From: JANQTF01 sp041741415
Lineage (GTDB): Bacteria > Bacteroidota > Bacteroidia > J057
NCBI GenBank assembly: GCA_041741415.1
Contig: JBGSKC010000054.1
Coordinates: 36,764 to 100,763, forward strand
DNA: 64,000 nt
Direction of reading: 5' to 3'
The notes beneath the pieces are model-generated. The model saw only the letters and a program-made list of their open reading frames with translations, was not told the DNA's origin and made no database searches. The position numbers were made by a program, and so were the translations under genes. This document shows positions 16,307 through 25,301 of this stretch, piece after piece (positions within the stretch are counted from its first letter, which is position 1; the number at the start of each line of letters is the position of its first letter).

Positions 16307-16738
16307 TCAGGCCATCTCTGTTCCGACTTCAACGGCCACATCCAGGGGCGTTCCGTCGGGGCGGTGCATGGTTTCGACCCGAAACCAGAGATCTGTGGCT
16401 CCATCTCCGGGATTGCCCATCATGATATTGCCTCCCAGAAACTCAAAGCAGCGGACCAACTGCCCGTGGCGCGGATGGCCAGGTTGATTGATTTCCAGGA
16501 TCCAGAGCGGCCCGATAGAGTTGGCGGAAAGGCTAAAGCCCTCGCGTTTGGCCACCAGCACGCCGTGAATGCGTTCGTGGCCCAGCTCTTTCGAGCGCTT
16601 GCCTTTGAGCGGATCCAGCTCAGAACTGGTTTCAGTCACGACCACAGTATCAGGGTTAGATTCGCCACCAGTGCCGGAAGTGGAGCCGCTGGTTGTCGTT
16701 GGGGTGGAGGAAGGGGAAGTTTCTTCAGGAAATTCCAT
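16307..16738 (-). CDS. hypothetical protein with Ser/Thr-rich N-terminus
   Basis: 143 residues. The first ~40 are a low-complexity Ser/Thr/Gly/Pro stretch (EETSPSSTPTTTSGSTSG), followed by a compact domain with GVLVAKREGFSLSANSIGPLWILEINQPGHPRHGQLVRCFEFLGGNIMMGNPGDGATDLWFRVETMHRPDG. I do not recognise the family. It lies divergently 93 bp from the hybrid sensor gene and 137 bp before the thioesterase gene on the same strand. The ATG (MEFPEE) was chosen because upstream in-frame sequence is hydrophobic and overlaps the promoter space shared with the sensor. Confidence 0.6.
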   Translation of the reverse strand: MEFPEETSPSSTPTTTSGSTSGTGGESNPDTVVVTETSSELDPLKGKRSKELGHERIHGVLVAKREGFSLSANSIGPLWILEINQPGHPRHGQLVRCFEFLGGNIMMGNPGDGATDLWFRVETMHRPDGTPLDVAVEVGTEMA

Positions 16739-16831
16739 GGCAAGGGGGTAGGTAAAAATGAGGAAAAGAATTTCGCAATTGTTGTACATTTTCGGAAATT
16801 TATTGGACTGTTCCATTTCTCATTACCCCCT

Positions 16832-19800
16832 TTGAGCAGGAATTTTTTTTGGGTCGTTTGTTGGCTTCTGACGAATGCCGGTGGATTGCTGCATGGGCAG
16901 GAAAACCCACTGGTGTGGACCATTCCCTCTGCCGGGTACCAGTTGGAAGGGCGTGGGCTAAGTCCGCAGATCCGGCAGTTTCTTCAAATGCCGGAAGGCT
17001 GGATGTTGATGGCCAACACCACAGGCGTGCTCTCCTTCGATGGCAGGGTGTGGCAGGTGATTGATGGCACAGAAGGCAGCCGATTCCGGCTTGCCAACAG
17101 CCCCCACGGAAAAGTGTTTGCCTTCGACGAGACCCGATTTTGCCACCTGGAACCCACCCTCCTGGGGCGCCCGTCGCTTGTGCCCCACCCCCTGCCCGCT
17201 CATACACCTTTTCTCCTTCGTGATGCCTTCCAGATCCTTGCCACCCGCTGGGGCGTTCACCTGATTTCCGACAAAGAGTTCCTCACCTACCGCCCGGATT
17301 CTGACAGCTTTTTCGTAACCCAAAGCCCGGGAACCATATTTCACGCTTGCCCTGGCCCCGACGGCAACAGCGTGTGGCTGATTCTGCGCGAGGGCGTTTT
17401 TTCCATAGACGCCACAGGCGGCCGCTGGATCTCTCAAACCTCCCTCGCCAGCCTCGAAGAAATCCGCGAAGCCATCATTTCGCCCGAAACCAGCCCCGAA
17501 CGCTACCAGCTCACCCTCGTTTCGCTGGAACAAGGCATCTGGCAATTGACCCCTTCCGGCCTGCGGCGGATCTATCCCGGCGAGCCAGCCGCCAGCCCCG
17601 ACCTGCTCTGGCATGCTACCCGCCTCCACGACGGCAGTCTGGCAGTAGCAACCCAGCAGTCGGGCCTCCTGATCCTCAGCCCTGATTTGACCCGAATTTC
17701 CACCCTCTCAGCCTCGGTGGGCCTGCCCGAAGGCACCCTCCATCAGGTGTTTGAAGACCGCGAGCAGGGTCTGTGGGTGGCAGGGGAATCATCCATTGCC
17801 CGCTTTCCCTTTCCCCTTCCCCTCCGGATCTGGGGAGAAAATGCCGGACTCGGGGGCGTAGTCACAGCCATTTTGCCAAAAAAAGAACGGTTTCTTGTCG
17901 GCACTTTTCGTGGATTATTTGAAAAAATGCCAGGCACAACACCTGAAACCCCGACCTGGCTGCCACTTTTTGCCGAAGAAGTTTATCAGGTGTGGGCCCT
18001 GGCCGAAAGCCCGGATGGGATCTGGATCGCGGCTTCGTCGGGCTTGTTTCTCCTGCAGGGAAACCGCCTCCAAAGGATCAGCGAGGAAGTTACCATGGCA
18101 GTTGCCGCCTCACGCTTTGACCCCGGCCTCGTGGTGGCAGGCCTCTACGACGGAGCGGGCACCGTGCGAAAGGGTGCAAATGGCTGGAAATGGGAAGGCA
18201 GGCTCCCAGACTGGACAGAAAGAACCCAGTCGCTGATGGAAACCGAACCCGGCACCTGGTGGATGACCTATAAACGGCTGGCGAGGATCACGGCAGTAGG
18301 GAGTGCCAACCCCGTTACCGTCGTGTTCGACACCCTGCAGGGCTGGAGCGAGTCCATGAGAACCATGCAATTGCTCGAATGGGAGGGCCAGCCTGCCGTT
18401 GGCTCAGACCTCGGCTTGTATGTAGTGGAACAGGATCGCCTGATTCCGATGGCACCCTGGAACGAGGCCCTGCCGCAACGTTTTCCTATGACAAAGTTGG
18501 TAAATGAGGTTGCTAACGGCGGTTTTTGGGTATATAATGGCCGGTTTGTGGGCATGATGACCCGGCAAAATCCCGAAAGCTACAGGTGGAACAACCGGGC
18601 CATTTCCTCCTTGCGGGCGGATGTGTGGGCCCTGCAGCCCGACAGCGAGGGGGTTCTGTGGCTGGGCACCAACGATGGCTTGCTCCGCTACGACCCGGCA
18701 CAGGACCGGGGCAGCCAGGTGCCGTTTCGTGCCTATCTGCGGGAAGTCCGCCTCGAAGGAGACTCCATCCTGACTGTTAGCTACCAGGACCATGAACTGC
18801 CCAGCTTCCCGCATGGCGGCAGCGACTTGCTGTTTGACTATAGCGCCATTGGGTTCACCTTTCCGCAGCTGGCGGAATTCCAGTTCATGCTGGAAGGCTA
18901 CGACGACAGCTGGTCGGAGTGGACGCGCAGCCCCGAGCGGGAAAAATACACCTTGCTCAAGGAAGGACCATACCGGTTTCGCGTGCGGGCGAGGGATCTG
19001 TTTGGAAAGGTGAGCGAAGAAGCTTTCTTTTCTTTTGTGGTGTTGCCGCCCTGGTATCGCACCTGGTGGGCTGCGCTGCTCTACCTGGCAGTGCTGGCAG
19101 CCCTGGTTTTTGTGATTGTGCAGGCGCGCACCCGCGTGGCAAGAAAAAAGCTCGAAGCCAAGGAGCGGGAGCTGGACCTGGAACGCAAAACAACAGAACG
19201 CCTCCGGGCCATTGACCAGTTGAAAGATCAATTTTTGGCGAATACCTCTCACGAGCTCCGCACCCCGCTCACAGGCATCATCGGGTTGGCGGAGTCCATG
19301 AGCCTGCACAGCCAGGACCCTGTCGCAGCTTCGCAATTGAACCTCATCGTTTCCTCGGGCAAGCGCCTTCATCACCTCGTCAACGATATTCTCGATTTTT
19401 CCAAGCTCAAGCACCACGAAATAGACCTTCAGAAAAAACCGGTTGACCTCCGGGGAATGGCAGAGGTGGTGTGTCAGCTCTATCAGCCCCTTCTGGAGGG
19501 GAAATCCCTGCGTCTGATCAATCTTCTGCCGCAGGACCTGCCTTTGGTTGAGGCAGATGAAGACCGCATTTCCCAGGTGATCCACAACCTGGTGGGCAAT
19601 GCCATTAAATTTACCGACAGCGGCCAGATCACCCTGGAAGGAAGCTGGGATGCCCGCCAGGTAACCCTCACCGTTCGCGATACCGGGATTGGCATTTCGC
19701 CTGAGCATCAGGAGCGCATTTTCCAGGCATTTGAGCAGGTAGACGGCAGTATCCAGCGGCAGTATGCAGGAACCGGGCTGGGCCTGGCCATTTCGCAGCA

Positions 19801-21250
19801 GTTGCTCTCCCTGCATGGCGGCACCCTGTCGGTGGAGTCTGAACTCGGAACAGGGTCTGCCTTTTCGTTTTCCCTGCCCCGCAGCACTGCAGTCCTTTCA
19901 GCCCCGCCCGCGATTGGCAACTCCCTGCGAAAAAAGCGCAGCTACCCCGAGCCGGTGCTTCCCTCCCCTGTGCTGGAGCTGGCTCCCGGCCCCGCAGAAG
20001 GCAGCAGCCGCTTCCGCATCCTCATCGTGGATGATGAGCCCATCAACCAGGCGGTGATGCGCGCCCATCTCAACGACCCCAGGTTTGAACTTGTCACCGC
20101 CTCGCGAGGCTCCCAGGCCCTTCAGATCATCGACGAAGACCCCGACATCGACCTCGTGGTGCTGGATGTGATGATGCCCGGCATGTCGGGCTTTGAAGTG
20201 TGCCGGATCATTCGCAAGCGCTTTCTGCCATCAGAACTGCCCGTGATCATCGTAACGGCCAAAGACCAGGTGGAAGACCTCGTTCAGGCTTTTTCCTTTG
20301 GGGCGAACGACTACCTGGCCAAGCCCTTTTCCAGGGCCGAGTTTGTGGCCAGGGTTAATACCCAGCTCCAGCTCCGCCACATTCACGAGGCCACCAGCCA
20401 GTTTGTGCCAGACGAATTTCTGCGAGCTCTTGGTCACCAGGCCATTACTGATACCAAATATGGCGATCAGGTTGCCCGGAACGGCACCGTGCTGTTTGCC
20501 GACATCCGCAATTACACCAGCATTGCCGAGCAGCTCAGCCCGGAGGAAACCTTCCTGTTTCTCAACGCCTACTACTCGCGGATGGGCCCTGTGATCCGGG
20601 AGCATGGAGGCTTTATCAACCAGTTTATCGGCGACGGGCTGATGGCCCTGTTCCTTGGTTCAGGGGAAGACGCCTTTCGCGCCGGGCTGGGCATGCAGCA
20701 GGCCCTGGCCCTGTACAATGTGGAGCGGCAAAAAAAGGGATTTACCCCTCTTCAGATCGGCATTGGCATCCACACCGGGCGGCTGATGATGGGCATCATT
20801 GGCGACGGCCGGCGCATGGATACCGGCCTTGTGGCCGACACCGTGAATGCCGCTGCCCGCCTCGAAAGCCTGACCAAAATCCTCGGTGCCCCGATGCTGC
20901 TGAGCAACGTGAGCATGAAGGAAGTCAGCAACTCCGGGCAATATACAATCAGGCGGCTGGGCAAAGTGCTTGTCAAAGGAAAGGAACAGGCAATCGAGCT
21001 GATTGAAGCCCTGGACGCATATCCGGGGGAGGTGCTTCAGCGGCGGAAAGCCTCGGTGGCAAAACTGGAGGCGGCCTGCGACCATTATCAGCGCAGAGAA
21101 TTTGACCTGGCCCTGGCTTTGTTTAATGAGTTGGTGGAAGCAGATCCGGAAGACAGGCCCGTGCGGTTTCTGAGGGAAGAGGCCCTGGCCATTTCGCAGC
21201 GTAGCCTGCCCCCAGACTGGCCCGGATGTTGGGAGATCAAAATGAAGTAA
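16832..21250 (+). CDS. hybrid sensor: propeller, Y_Y_Y, histidine kinase, receiver and class III cyclase
   Basis: 1472 residues from a TTG that starts a good signal peptide (MSRNFFWVVCWLLTNAGGLLHGQ). The frame stays open 216 codons upstream, but that part lies opposite other genes and looks non-coding. Layout: periplasmic two-component-regulator propeller repeats (e.g. GIWIAASSGLFLL, GVLWLGTNDGLLRYDP), a Y_Y_Y domain (to about 735), one TM (741-765), HisKA with H807 in ANTSHELRTPLTG, HATPase (NLVGNAIKFTD, DTGIGIS, GTGLGLAI), a receiver with D1112 (VLDVMMPGMSG), then a class III nucleotide cyclase with metal Asp D1224 (FADIRNY) and D1268 (IGDGLMALF) and the N/R pair in VNAAARLE, ending in a short helical tail. 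It probably senses a periplasmic ligand and couples it to phosphorelay and cAMP/cGMP synthesis. The usual substrate Lys of adenylate cyclases is Gln (NQFIGDG), so specificity is open. Confidence 0.88.
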   Translation: MSRNFFWVVCWLLTNAGGLLHGQENPLVWTIPSAGYQLEGRGLSPQIRQFLQMPEGWMLMANTTGVLSFDGRVWQVIDGTEGSRFRLANSPHGKVFAFDETRFCHLEPTLLGRPSLVPHPLPAHTPFLLRDAFQILATRWGVHLISDKEFLTYRPDSDSFFVTQSPGTIFHACPGPDGNSVWLILREGVFSIDATGGRWISQTSLASLEEIREAIISPETSPERYQLTLVSLEQGIWQLTPSGLRRIYPGEPAASPDLLWHATRLHDGSLAVATQQSGLLILSPDLTRISTLSASVGLPEGTLHQVFEDREQGLWVAGESSIARFPFPLPLRIWGENAGLGGVVTAILPKKERFLVGTFRGLFEKMPGTTPETPTWLPLFAEEVYQVWALAESPDGIWIAASSGLFLLQGNRLQRISEEVTMAVAASRFDPGLVVAGLYDGAGTVRKGANGWKWEGRLPDWTERTQSLMETEPGTWWMTYKRLARITAVGSANPVTVVFDTLQGWSESMRTMQLLEWEGQPAVGSDLGLYVVEQDRLIPMAPWNEALPQRFPMTKLVNEVANGGFWVYNGRFVGMMTRQNPESYRWNNRAISSLRADVWALQPDSEGVLWLGTNDGLLRYDPAQDRGSQVPFRAYLREVRLEGDSILTVSYQDHELPSFPHGGSDLLFDYSAIGFTFPQLAEFQFMLEGYDDSWSEWTRSPEREKYTLLKEGPYRFRVRARDLFGKVSEEAFFSFVVLPPWYRTWWAALLYLAVLAALVFVIVQARTRVARKKLEAKERELDLERKTTERLRAIDQLKDQFLANTSHELRTPLTGIIGLAESMSLHSQDPVAASQLNLIVSSGKRLHHLVNDILDFSKLKHHEIDLQKKPVDLRGMAEVVCQLYQPLLEGKSLRLINLLPQDLPLVEADEDRISQVIHNLVGNAIKFTDSGQITLEGSWDARQVTLTVRDTGIGISPEHQERIFQAFEQVDGSIQRQYAGTGLGLAISQQLLSLHGGTLSVESELGTGSAFSFSLPRSTAVLSAPPAIGNSLRKKRSYPEPVLPSPVLELAPGPAEGSSRFRILIVDDEPINQAVMRAHLNDPRFELVTASRGSQALQIIDEDPDIDLVVLDVMMPGMSGFEVCRIIRKRFLPSELPVIIVTAKDQVEDLVQAFSFGANDYLAKPFSRAEFVARVNTQLQLRHIHEATSQFVPDEFLRALGHQAITDTKYGDQVARNGTVLFADIRNYTSIAEQLSPEETFLFLNAYYSRMGPVIREHGGFINQFIGDGLMALFLGSGEDAFRAGLGMQQALALYNVERQKKGFTPLQIGIGIHTGRLMMGIIGDGRRMDTGLVADTVNAAARLESLTKILGAPMLLSNVSMKEVSNSGQYTIRRLGKVLVKGKEQAIELIEALDAYPGEVLQRRKASVAKLEAACDHYQRREFDLALALFNELVEADPEDRPVRFLREEALAISQRSLPPDWPGCWEIKMK

Positions 21251-21281
21251 AGGCAGGATGTGGAATATGAAGGGAATTGAG

Positions 21282-21314
21282 TTGGGGAAAAGCCCCGCCA
21301 CCTTTGTAAGTTTG
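21282..21314 (+). promoter_or_regulatory. possible thyA promoter
   Basis: TTG at 21282-21284 and an exact TAAGTTTG at 21307-21314 with a slightly long 22-bp spacer, about 22 bp before the thyA ATG. Confidence 0.45.
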
Positions 21315-21335
21315 TGATCATCCTAGAATTGGCTC

Positions 21336-22130
21336 ATGAAACAGTATCACGATCTTCTTCAGCATGTGATGGACAGCGGGGTTGACCGCAGCGACCGCAC
21401 CGGAACCGGCACCCGCAGTGTGTTTGGGTATCAGATGCGCTTTGACCTGTCAGAGGGATTTCCGCTTGTGACGACAAAGAAAGTGCACATGAAGTCGGTG
21501 ATCCACGAGTTGCTCTGGTTCCTGCGGGGCGACTCCAACATTGCCTACCTGAAGGAGCACGGCGTCACGATCTGGGATGAGTGGGCAGACGAACAAGGCG
21601 AACTCGGTCCGGTCTATGGCGTGCAATGGCGCTCCTGGCCCACAGCCGATGGCCGCCACATCGACCAGATCCGGGTGCTGCTGGAGGGCCTGAAGAAAAA
21701 TCCGGATTCGCGCCGCCACATCGTATCGGCATGGAATGTGGCCGAAGTTGCCAACATGGCCCTGCCCCCCTGCCATGCCTTGTTTCAGTTTTATGTGGCG
21801 CACGGAAAGCTGTCCTGTCAGCTCTACCAGCGCAGCGCCGACCTCTTCCTGGGCGTTCCTTTCAACATTGCCTCCTACGCCCTGCTCACCCTGATGGTCG
21901 CTCAGGTATGCGGCCTGAAGCCAGGTGATTTCGTGCTCACTTTCGGCGATGTTCACATTTACCACAACCATTTCGATCAGGTAGCCCTGCAGTTGTCGCG
22001 GGAACCAAGGCCTTTGCCGCAGGTGCGCCTCCGCCCCGACGTTCAGGATTTGTTTGCCTTCAGTTTCGACGACATCGAAGTGATTGGCTACCAGCCGCAC
22101 CCTGCTATTAAGGCGCCCATCGCTGTGTAA
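21336..22130 (+). CDS. thyA: thymidylate synthase ThyA
   Basis: 264 residues, exactly the family length. It methylates dUMP to dTMP with 5,10-methylene-THF. The catalytic Cys is C146 in LPPCHALFQFYV; the dUMP-binding RTGTGTRSVFGYQMRFDL (21-38), RRHIVSAWN (126-134), QRSADLFLGVPFNIASYALL and FGDVHIYHNH are all present. The downstream gene (DUF58) begins 128 bp later on the same strand but is functionally unrelated. dfrA (folA), the usual partner, is not in the window. Confidence 0.96.
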   Translation: MKQYHDLLQHVMDSGVDRSDRTGTGTRSVFGYQMRFDLSEGFPLVTTKKVHMKSVIHELLWFLRGDSNIAYLKEHGVTIWDEWADEQGELGPVYGVQWRSWPTADGRHIDQIRVLLEGLKKNPDSRRHIVSAWNVAEVANMALPPCHALFQFYVAHGKLSCQLYQRSADLFLGVPFNIASYALLTLMVAQVCGLKPGDFVLTFGDVHIYHNHFDQVALQLSREPRPLPQVRLRPDVQDLFAFSFDDIEVIGYQPHPAIKAPIAV

Positions 22131-22258
22131 CGCCGTCCGCCCCCCTCGTTCTTCGGATGTATCGACATTTCCAGCCGGTGGGCCTCTCCGGCAGGGATGT
22201 GCGGCTTTTTCCACCTACTTTTCACCTTCATTTTCCGATTCGTTTCCTACCCTTTTTC

Positions 22259-23149
22259 ATGAGAGACATCCTCCGAAAAGTCCGAAAACTGGAAATCAAG
22301 ATCCGCAAGGTGGTTGACAGCACCTTCGCGGGAGAATACCAGTCGGCTTTTAAGGGACAGGGGCTCGAATTTGACGAAGTGAGGCCCTACCAGTATGGCG
22401 ACGACATCCGCCTGATCGACTGGAACGTGACGGCCAAAACGGGCGAGCTGTTTGTAAAACTGTTCAGGGAGGAGCGCGAGCAAACGCTCTTTGTGCTGTT
22501 TGACGTGAGCGGATCGGGAGATTTTGGCCCTTCGGAGGAAAACAAGCGCCTCATCGGGATGGAAATTGCCTCGATTCTGGCCTTTTCTTCGCTGAAGAAC
22601 AACGATAAATTTGGGCTGGCCACCTTCTCGGATCGCATTGAGCGCTATTACAAGGCCAACAAGGGCCGGAAACACATTCTCAAGATCGTATCTGGCGTTC
22701 TGAGTCACGCCAACCGGAGCGAACGGACCAACATCCAGATGGCCCTTGATTTTGCGAGCCACACCCTCAAGCGGCGCAGCATCCTGATTTTGATTTCCGA
22801 CTTTCTGGACGATGGCTACGAAACCCTGCTGTCGCAACTAGCCCGCAGCCACGAGGTGATTCTCATTCGTCTGTTTCACCCCAACGAGGTGTTTTCCATG
22901 GGGGCGGGAACCATTCCTGTGCTGGACATTGAAACCCAGCACCAGCGCTGGCTACAGGCTGGCAACAGCAAGTACCGGAAGCAACTGAAGGCCAGTTTCT
23001 CTGAAATTGAGGCCAGGCTTCGCAGTTTTTCCCGCCGCCACCGAATTGACTTTGTCTCCATCAACACCCGGGAAGATTATGTGCCCGCCCTGGAGGCTTT
23101 TTTCAGAGCCCGCATTCGCCAACGCGCCAACAGCAGATACCCGTCATGA
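22259..23149 (+). CDS. DUF58 domain protein (Bat/MoxR-associated)
   Basis: 296 residues from MRDILRKVRKLEIKIRKVVDS. The DUF58 signature FDEVRPYQYGDDIRLIDWNVTAK (38-60) leads into a von Willebrand A-like fold with the metal-site motif DVSGS (about 82) and a later ILILISDFLDDG. DUF58 proteins are linked to MoxR AAA+ ATPases and BatA-E proteins in envelope stress or aerotolerance operons. The following BatD-like gene overlaps it by 4 bp (ATGA), so the two are translationally coupled. No moxR gene is nearby, so the operon is reduced or split. Confidence 0.88.
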   Translation: MRDILRKVRKLEIKIRKVVDSTFAGEYQSAFKGQGLEFDEVRPYQYGDDIRLIDWNVTAKTGELFVKLFREEREQTLFVLFDVSGSGDFGPSEENKRLIGMEIASILAFSSLKNNDKFGLATFSDRIERYYKANKGRKHILKIVSGVLSHANRSERTNIQMALDFASHTLKRRSILILISDFLDDGYETLLSQLARSHEVILIRLFHPNEVFSMGAGTIPVLDIETQHQRWLQAGNSKYRKQLKASFSEIEARLRSFSRRHRIDFVSINTREDYVPALEAFFRARIRQRANSRYPS

Positions 23150-24063
23150 TTCGAAGGAAAGTTTGGCTTTGCTTAATGTTCTGGCTGGCGGGCGGGCTCC
23201 TGCAAGGCCAGGCTGTGCGTGCCAGCCTGGAGCTTCATGCTGACAGTTTCCGGCTGGGGAGCCACGTGGAGGCGACTCTCAGCATCTGGCACCCCGCCCA
23301 GGTGGTGGTTGAGTTTCCTTCTGCCCGCGATTTTCAACCTTTTGAGCTGGTCTCTTCGCGCCCGCAACCTACCCAAACCTCAGACAGCCAATCGTTTGAC
23401 GTAGTGGTGTACACCCTCCGCAGCTTTTCGCTGGCTCCCCGGCAGGCCCTGAGCCTTCCCTATTCCTGGTATAGCCGACAGGACACCGGCAGTGGCCGTG
23501 TTCGCAGCGACAGCCTGATGCTGTTGCGTAACATTACAGTGCTGGCAGACAGCCTCCAGTATCGGAGCAGCAACGTGTTGCTTCCCTTGCAGGATCCTCC
23601 AAACTACCTACGTGCCATGCTGGTGACACTGGGCCTGGGCCTGGTTGTGCTACTGCTGGTGGTGGTTCTTCGGCGGCCTTTGCGCAAATACTGGCAGCTT
23701 CGAAACCTCGGCAGGGGGTTGGATCGCGCTCAGCGGGGGCTCGAACGGCTTGCGCAGGAGAACAACCAGGAAATCCAGCTGGACAGCCTCAACACCTTGT
23801 GGCGAGCGTATGTGGATCCGAAAGCCGAGCATCAGCTTGGTGCAATGACCACTACCGAGCTTCGCGAAGGGGTGAGGCGGCTGCGCCACCTCGATATATC
23901 CGAGCAGCAGGTGCTGGTGCAAGCCTCGACTATGAGAGACAGGGTGATGTTTGCCGGAGAAGCGGTTGCCCGGCAGGAGGTGAGCGCCCTGGTGAATGGG
24001 CTGAAGCAGGTGCTTGACAAAACCTACGCTCACCGAAAGGCCGCGATTCAGGAGGGGAGATAG
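23146..24063 (+). CDS. BatD-like membrane protein
   Basis: 305 residues. A signal sequence (1-22), an extracytoplasmic beta-rich part (VRASLELHADSFRLGSHVEATLSIWHP, like the BatD oxygen-tolerance domain), one TM helix (about 163-182, LVTLGLGLVVLLLVVVL) and a cytoplasmic helical tail with RRLRHLDISEQQ. Coupled to the DUF58 gene by ATGA overlap, it probably forms an envelope complex with it. The assignment to BatD is by layout and context; the sequence is short for the family and I would not insist. Its 3' end overlaps the convergent channel gene by 16 bp. Confidence 0.7.
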   Translation: MIRRKVWLCLMFWLAGGLLQGQAVRASLELHADSFRLGSHVEATLSIWHPAQVVVEFPSARDFQPFELVSSRPQPTQTSDSQSFDVVVYTLRSFSLAPRQALSLPYSWYSRQDTGSGRVRSDSLMLLRNITVLADSLQYRSSNVLLPLQDPPNYLRAMLVTLGLGLVVLLLVVVLRRPLRKYWQLRNLGRGLDRAQRGLERLAQENNQEIQLDSLNTLWRAYVDPKAEHQLGAMTTTELREGVRRLRHLDISEQQVLVQASTMRDRVMFAGEAVARQEVSALVNGLKQVLDKTYAHRKAAIQEGR

Positions 24064-25061
24064 AGCGCACGGAAGCGGCTCAGCTGGGCGTCGGTGCCCA
24101 TAACAAAGAGCCGGTCTTCGGCGGTGATGTGGTCTTCGATGTGAGGATTGAGCTCAACAGGGCGGTTGCCCCGCTTAAACCCGAGCACGAGCACCCCGCT
24201 CTGGGAACGGATTTCGAGCTCGCGGAGCGTTTTGCCGAGCAATTTTGGCGCGTTGGCGCAGATGATATCTTCGAGGTGCAGGTGTGAATTGCCTTCCCCT
24301 GAAACAAGGTCCACAAATTCCATCAAAGCGGGTCGGGTGAGCAAATTGGCCATTTTCCTGCCCCCGATGAGGTTGGGAACAATCACCTCGTTGGCACCTG
24401 CGCGCTTGAGCTTGTTGATAGAAGATTCGAGGGTGGCCCTTGCAATGATGTTGAGCCGGGGGTTCAGGCCACGGGCCGTGAGGGTGATGTACACATTTTC
24501 AGCATCTGTTGACAGCGAGGAAACGAGGCCTTTGGCATGCATGATGTTGGCGCGAAGAAGGACCTCTTCCTGGGTGGCATCGCCCTGCACCACGAGCACA
24601 TCGTGCTGCTGGCGGAAGTCTTCAATCACCGATTCATCTGTTTCTACCACCACAAAAGGCTGGCGCTGGCGGAGCAATTCCAGGGCAGCTTCCCGGCCGT
24701 TCCGGCCTAATCCGCAAATGATGATGTGGTTTTCCAGCTTGGTCACGCGTTTGTTCACTTTGTAGCGGTCCAGCACTTTTTTCATTTCCCCCTCCACCAT
24801 GAAAGTAGTGAGGTTGGTAATGACATACACAAAGGTTCCTGTGCTGAAAATGATCAGGAGAATCGAGAAAATTTTACCCGCCACGCTCAGTTCGCCAAGG
24901 GTGCCGAAGCCCACCGTGCTCATGGTGATGGTGGTCATGTAGACCGCATCCACGAGCGAATATCCTTCGATCATTCGATATCCTTCCACCCCGACAAAGG
25001 AGATCAGGAACAGGAGGAGCAGCGGGAAAATCAGCCGGCGAAAAAGCCCTTGCGCATGCAT
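24048..25061 (-). CDS. potassium channel with RCK (TrkA-N/TrkA-C) domain
   Basis: 337 residues. Two TM helices (about 9-30 and 62-82) flank a pore loop MTTITMSTVGFGTLGE, whose TVGFG filter replaces the common TVGYG. RCK-N begins HIIICGLGRNGREAALELL (a Rossmann GxGxxG), with VVQGDATQEEVLLRANI, and RCK-C runs over about 255-337. This is the MthK/Kch type of ligand-gated K+ channel in the inner membrane. The gene ends within the convergent BatD-like gene (16-bp overlap), a tight but plausible arrangement. tRNA-Ala lies on the other strand upstream. Confidence 0.92.
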   Translation of the reverse strand: MHAQGLFRRLIFPLLLLFLISFVGVEGYRMIEGYSLVDAVYMTTITMSTVGFGTLGELSVAGKIFSILLIIFSTGTFVYVITNLTTFMVEGEMKKVLDRYKVNKRVTKLENHIIICGLGRNGREAALELLRQRQPFVVVETDESVIEDFRQQHDVLVVQGDATQEEVLLRANIMHAKGLVSSLSTDAENVYITLTARGLNPRLNIIARATLESSINKLKRAGANEVIVPNLIGGRKMANLLTRPALMEFVDLVSGEGNSHLHLEDIICANAPKLLGKTLRELEIRSQSGVLVLGFKRGNRPVELNPHIEDHITAEDRLFVMGTDAQLSRFRALYLPS

Positions 25062-25105
25062 GGAAAAAAATCTCGCTTAAAGGTACAATTGCAATCTCAA
25101 TTTTA

Positions 25106-25135
25106 TTGCCGATTCAAAAAAACGACCTATATTTG
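25106..25135 (+). promoter_or_regulatory. promoter of tRNA-Ala
   Basis: TTG at 25106-25108, a 19-bp spacer and an exact TATATTTG at 25128-25135, 11 bp before the tRNA. It is the best promoter match in the window. Confidence 0.75.
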
Positions 25136-25145
25136 TAGCCTCAAA

Positions 25146-25219
25146 GGGGAATTAGCTCAGTTGGCTAGAGCGCTTGACTGGCAGTCAAGAGGTCAGCGGT
25201 TCGACTCCGCTATTCTCCA
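25146..25219 (+). tRNA. tRNA-Ala (GGC)
   Basis: Acceptor GGGGAAT pairs with ATTCTCC, the anticodon stem CTTGA/TCAAG holds loop CTGGCAG with GGC at 25180-25182, and the T arm is AGCGG-TTCGACT-CCGCT. Confidence 0.95.
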
Positions 25220-25224
25220 CAAGC

Positions 25225-25255
25225 AAAATCGCCGCATTCGCGGCGGTTTTTTTTT
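25225..25255 (+). terminator. intrinsic terminator after tRNA-Ala
   Basis: A stem of about 11 bp (AAAATCGCCGC / GCGGCGGTTTT) with an ATTC loop and a T run of nine or more. Confidence 0.85.
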
Positions 25256-25301
25256 GCTCTTTTTGGTCTCGTGTGCTCTGTTGCGCAGCCCGGATTTCAG
25301 A

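Noticed and set aside
16184..16831. 216-codon upstream extension of the hybrid sensor
   Set aside because: It lies opposite the minus-strand hypothetical gene and has no protein-like features; a signal peptide starts at the TTG at 16832.
24048..24063. 16-bp overlap of BatD-like and channel genes as a frameshift artefact
   Set aside because: Both proteins have natural ends; convergent overlaps of this size are common.
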